Origin: Bretschneidera sinensis
Lineage: Eukaryota > Streptophyta > Magnoliopsida > Brassicales > Akaniaceae
Length of the DNA stretch: 64,000 bases
Reading direction: 5' to 3'
Assembly: GCA_023935145.1 (NCBI GenBank)
Contig: CM043704.1
Coordinates: forward strand, 97,908,873 to 97,972,872
Positions 63,001 to 64,000 of the stretch are shown here, piece after piece. How positions within the stretch are numbered: position 1 is the stretch's first letter; each line of letters starts with the position of its first letter. The notes beneath the pieces were generated by a model. It made no database searches and was not told the DNA's origin. It saw only the letters and a list, made by a program, of their open reading frames with translations. The translations under genes and the position numbers were made by a program.

Positions 63001-64000
63001 GTTTTAGCCCAAACAGCATCTTGGCGTTGATGATAGTGCACCAGGGCTTGAAAATCAACATGTGTTTGAGAGATTATAATTTTCTCAACAAACCCATATT
63101 GATCAAAAATCCGATGCAACACATTCTTTGTGATAGGATAGAATACATCATAAATGGTTACGCAAAGGATATTGGTTTGCTCAACTGAACCCATTACTCA
63201 TAACAAGTGGCTATACTTTTTCTTTCTTCAAAATCTGATATGGTTTAGGGTGTGTTTCGGTGTTTGTGTTTTGGGTTAGGATGTGTTTAGGCGTGGGTAA
63301 GGGGCTAGGCTACCTGGGGATTGGAAGAGAATACAAGGCTATCTTGGAGGTCAAGAGGAATTGATACCCAATATCAATATGATTTTTATTTATTCAAAGC
63401 TAATCGAAAATTAACATAGAGGATCTCTCATATAGAGATCTTTAGGAATCTTAACCGTAAGCCAACACTGTAAATAAAGAAATTCGAAACGGATCAAATA
63501 CTATATCCTAATGCTATTCTAAGAAATTAAATCCTATTAAATACTATGTGCTAGGATCCCTACTAAAATATAATTCTTTAATGATTACAAAATTACAACT
63601 TTGTCCCCATACCCTTTTGTACCCAATCATCATGTCCAATACAAATCTCACGTTATGCACATGCATAGAGTAATATGCTTGAAGCAAAGCTAAGAAGCTA
63701 AGAAGGTCCTGATGCCAAATAATGGCAATCATACTAGACTGCCTATATTCAAGCCCTCCAATATAGAAGCAACAAACTAACAAACAAGCGAATCCAAATC
63801 TTCATTCCCTCATGAGAGTAGCACCTGGGCCAGACAGACACACAAGAATTGAAAGCAATATAATGCATGACATTCACACGCACAATACTCCAAAGCTATA
63901 TATTATTTTGATATATAGTTCATAAGATGTGGATTACCAGAATTCACAGGCTTCAAGCGCCACTTCATCATCAGCATCCTTGTTGACTTGTAACATGTAT
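45088..64000 (-). CDS. TRN1: Transportin-1 (importin-beta family), 3' 23 exons, 5' end outside window
   Basis: Karyopherin-beta2: HEAT-repeat receptor that imports PY-NLS cargo, in plants including glycine-rich RNA-binding proteins, into the nucleus. Exons from 5' to 3' (minus): 64000-63938 (partial), 61574-61508, 61430-61374, 61274-61245, 61154-61095, 60693-60580, 60441-60331, 59238-59140, 56917-56792, 56711-56637, 56474-56403, 56202-56092, 54637-54554, 48033-47926, 47473-47372, 47133-47071, 46986-46912, 46678-46607, 46505-46381, 46208-46157, 46074-46006, 45920-45861, 45171-45088. All have GT-AG borders and phases join without error over about 625 residues, with no stop. Landmarks: [18 protein letters not shown], the acidic H8-loop region [47 protein letters not shown]-terminus [15 protein letters not shown]. 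Many introns carry transposons, yet the coding part looks intact. Confidence 0.95.
48228..51793 (-). pseudogene. LINE ORF2: endonuclease, reverse transcriptase, zf-RVT
   Basis: Starts at ATG 51793 ([20 protein letters not shown]), the apurinic-type endonuclease that nicks the target; LQESKMDSI and VSGDFNVI carry its usual acidic and Asn residues. RT follows with the finger region near 50480 ([14 protein letters not shown]) and the active site FADDTIIF near 49780. The C-terminus has the plant LINE zinc-binding domain ([19 protein letters not shown]) and ends DIVAFR at 48228. Several stops and frameshifts (for example near 50187, 50040, 49475, 49114, 48770 and within the endonuclease) disable it. 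Confidence 0.88.
52190..53819 (-). pseudogene. LINE ORF1, gag-like, degenerate
   Basis: Minus-strand frames carry [28 protein letters not shown] and ETEWLLDSW at the 5' end (53819-53502). These match the opening of plant LINE ORF1 proteins (DUF4283 neighbourhood). A Ser/Pro/Gly-rich middle (about 53148-52711) and a terminal part near 52200 follow. The frame changes several times. ORF1 proteins bind the LINE RNA. Confidence 0.65.
54861..54899 (-). mobile_element. Minimal LINE-tail insertion with target duplication (copy 1)
   Basis: AATTGGTATTTA (54861-54872) and AATTGGTATCTA (54888-54899) flank only TATTTTTTATAAGTA. The core TTTTTTATAAGT equals the terminal bases of the big LINE at 48162 (ACTTATAAAAAA on the minus strand). 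Confidence 0.55.
55031..55490 (-). mobile_element. 5'-truncated LINE of a different family
   Basis: A poly-T run (minus-strand poly-A tail) at about 55023-55038 is followed by GCACCAAGGGGGTACCATCC (the LINE tail region) and then zf-RVT coding sequence. On the minus strand this reads [32 protein letters not shown] and [13 protein letters not shown], with stops in between. Only the last 450 bp or so of a LINE are present. Lies in the intron between transportin exons 56092 and 54637. Confidence 0.75.
55517..55567 (-). mobile_element. Minimal LINE-tail insertion with target duplication (copy 2)
   Basis: A 20-bp direct repeat (55517-55536 and 55548-55567, one mismatch, core TTCAGCATTT) flanks just 11 bases, TTTTTATAAGT. 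These 11 bases are again the 3' terminus of the large LINE. Confidence 0.6.
57529..58575. repeat. Possible non-autonomous DNA element with inverted ends
   Basis: The left end GCTTGGAAAC followed by AAAAAATAAAATGACTTAT and the right end GACTTTTC/AAATAAAAAACAGTGTATCCAAAC are imperfect inverted copies. The 1-kb interior is AT-rich with a short GC-rich block near 57700-57850 and no protein I recognise. It occupies most of the intron between transportin exons 59140 and 56917. Confidence 0.35.
59740..59840 (+). mobile_element. LINE 3'-end fragment in opposite orientation
   Basis: GTACATGGGTTGGCACCCCCTTGG followed by TTTAATTTATTAACGAAAG resembles the tail region of the 48.2-kb LINE (GTACATGGGTTGCACCCCCTTGG), but on the plus strand. 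A short, decayed remnant. Confidence 0.6.
59941..60010. repeat. 28-bp tandem repeat containing a GGTCCCGTTTGGT end motif
   Basis: CATACCTAAGGTC recurs at 59941, 59969 and 59997, exactly 28 bp apart, two copies continuing CCGTTTGGTT. GGTCCCGTTTGGT is a common terminal sequence of plant hAT-type MITEs, and an inverted ACCAAACACCCCT lies near 60048. It looks like a MITE whose end has been tandemly amplified. Confidence 0.55.
61977..62332 (-). repeat. Left terminal direct repeat of the RRM-carrying element (356 bp)
   Basis: Aligns with 63308-63629 across its length (about 8 percent substitutions by eye, plus one block of about 34 bp missing on the right). On the minus strand it starts TGATGGGGTAC and ends GGTAGCA, thus TG...CA. 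A palindrome GATCTCTTATATAGAGATC at 62125-62143 embeds a TATA box. Confidence 0.75.
62355..63194 (-). CDS. PTB-like RRM protein inside the LTR-flanked element, 279 aa
   Basis: An intact frame from ATG 63194. Residues about 8-85 ([40 protein letters not shown], then [16 protein letters not shown]) have the beta-alpha-beta order of an RNA-recognition motif. They resemble the RRM of plant polypyrimidine-tract-binding protein homologues (ILLVTI..YPI..EVLHQVF...G.VEKI). The remaining about 190 residues are charged and low in recognisable domains, with an acidic central stretch and a C-terminal part that runs to the edge of the left terminal repeat. It is oriented with the transportin gene but separated from its exons. 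Intact despite about 8 percent divergence of the terminal repeats, which is odd for a dead insert. Its function is unknown. Confidence 0.65.
   Translation of the reverse strand: MGSVEQTNILCVTIYDVFYPITKNVLHRIFDQYGFVEKIIISQTHVDFQALVHYHQRQDAVWAKTKLNGHYIYDYCCWMAIGYYLPRKPTRPKEALFKLQQVLDRVSKRTKSFSVNFSHNCGSFLDPSKQDEVNDAQFQHKNVEDEASKIIDLEMPYDMYNVEQVETTDYKHAQDKNEELSNVELGSLDIEKVVNAKSKSEQTSTPREKIKDMIEAVMGTQSPSVDFIMPICVEAHPQQIFFAKKFSFGRDLVFQDFHDYTSYVQTSQILLLHHFKTRY
63308..63629 (-). repeat. Right terminal direct repeat of the RRM-carrying element (322 bp)
   Basis: Partner of 61977-62332. Contains the same AGAGATC/TATA block near 63420-63440 and the same GTCCCCATAC...TTTTGTACCC end. Confidence 0.75.

Larger units (their letters stand above)
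61977..63629 (-). mobile_element. Small LTR-type element carrying an RRM protein gene
   Basis: Two direct terminal repeats flank about 970 bp whose only clear coding content is an RRM-like protein on the minus strand; no gag, RT or integrase is present. A purine-rich stretch (AAATGGTAGAGAA on the minus strand) abuts the left repeat as a polypurine tract would. Flanking CCATG (61974-61978) and TCATG (63630-63634) are one base short of a target duplication. A primer site next to the right repeat is not obvious. It lies in the transportin intron between exons 63938 and 61574. Non-autonomous LTR element with captured host sequence is the best reading. Confidence 0.65.

Overview
This window is nuclear DNA of a flowering plant, most likely a eudicot with a transposon-rich genome. 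Evidence: genes split by GT-AG introns, AT-rich spacers, plant-specific families (a USP-domain receptor-like cytoplasmic kinase, a REM/DUF313-type B3 protein, a polyamine/LAT transporter, a SUVR methyltransferase fragment), Ty1/copia and Ty3/gypsy LTR elements and plant L1 LINEs. I cannot name the species. All exon boundaries were derived by reading splice sites and reading phase by eye.

Left third (1-24.7 kb). A four-exon ubiquitin E2 gene (976-2163) and a ten-exon USP-kinase gene (5676-8623) lie in tandem. They are followed by a B3-domain reading frame broken by one stop codon (9843-10523, minus). Next is a complete but decayed copia element (10850-16047, perfect GAATA target duplication), which abuts a SUVR-type pre-SET pseudogene (about 16265-16976, minus). 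After a hairpin element and AT-rich spacer come a small plant protein of unknown function (19732-20265, minus) and an intact polyamine-uptake transporter (23238-24647) whose coding region is one exon behind a 5' UTR intron.

Middle (25.8-43.4 kb). A SecE-type plastid translocase gene appears to have been wrecked by two insertions. A young Tat-lineage gypsy element (25782-36549, minus) sits in the pyrimidine tract of an intron, and a copia element (36816-42821, minus, CCAAC target duplication) sits inside a coding exon. The gypsy element carries gag-protease and pol with two RNase H domains. It also carries an oppositely oriented three-exon gene with its own TATA box, and a 49-bp minisatellite of about 20 in-phase units.

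Right third (45.1-64 kb). This is the 3' part of a transportin-1 gene on the minus strand, 23 exons read, with its 5' end outside the window. Its introns are heavily loaded: a 5.6-kb L1 LINE, a truncated LINE of another family, LINE 3'-tail scraps, hairpin/MITE-like repeats, and an LTR-flanked element (61977-63629) whose only coding content is a PTB-like RNA-recognition-motif protein. That element and the two tiny LINE-tail insertions are the least conventional things here.

Functionally the host genes are housekeeping or signalling genes (ubiquitination, kinase signalling, polyamine transport, plastid protein export, nuclear import) and do not form a pathway. From memory, Arabidopsis UBC29, a USP-kinase and TRN1 lie close together on chromosome 2, so this gene order may be an old microsyntenic block inflated here by transposons.
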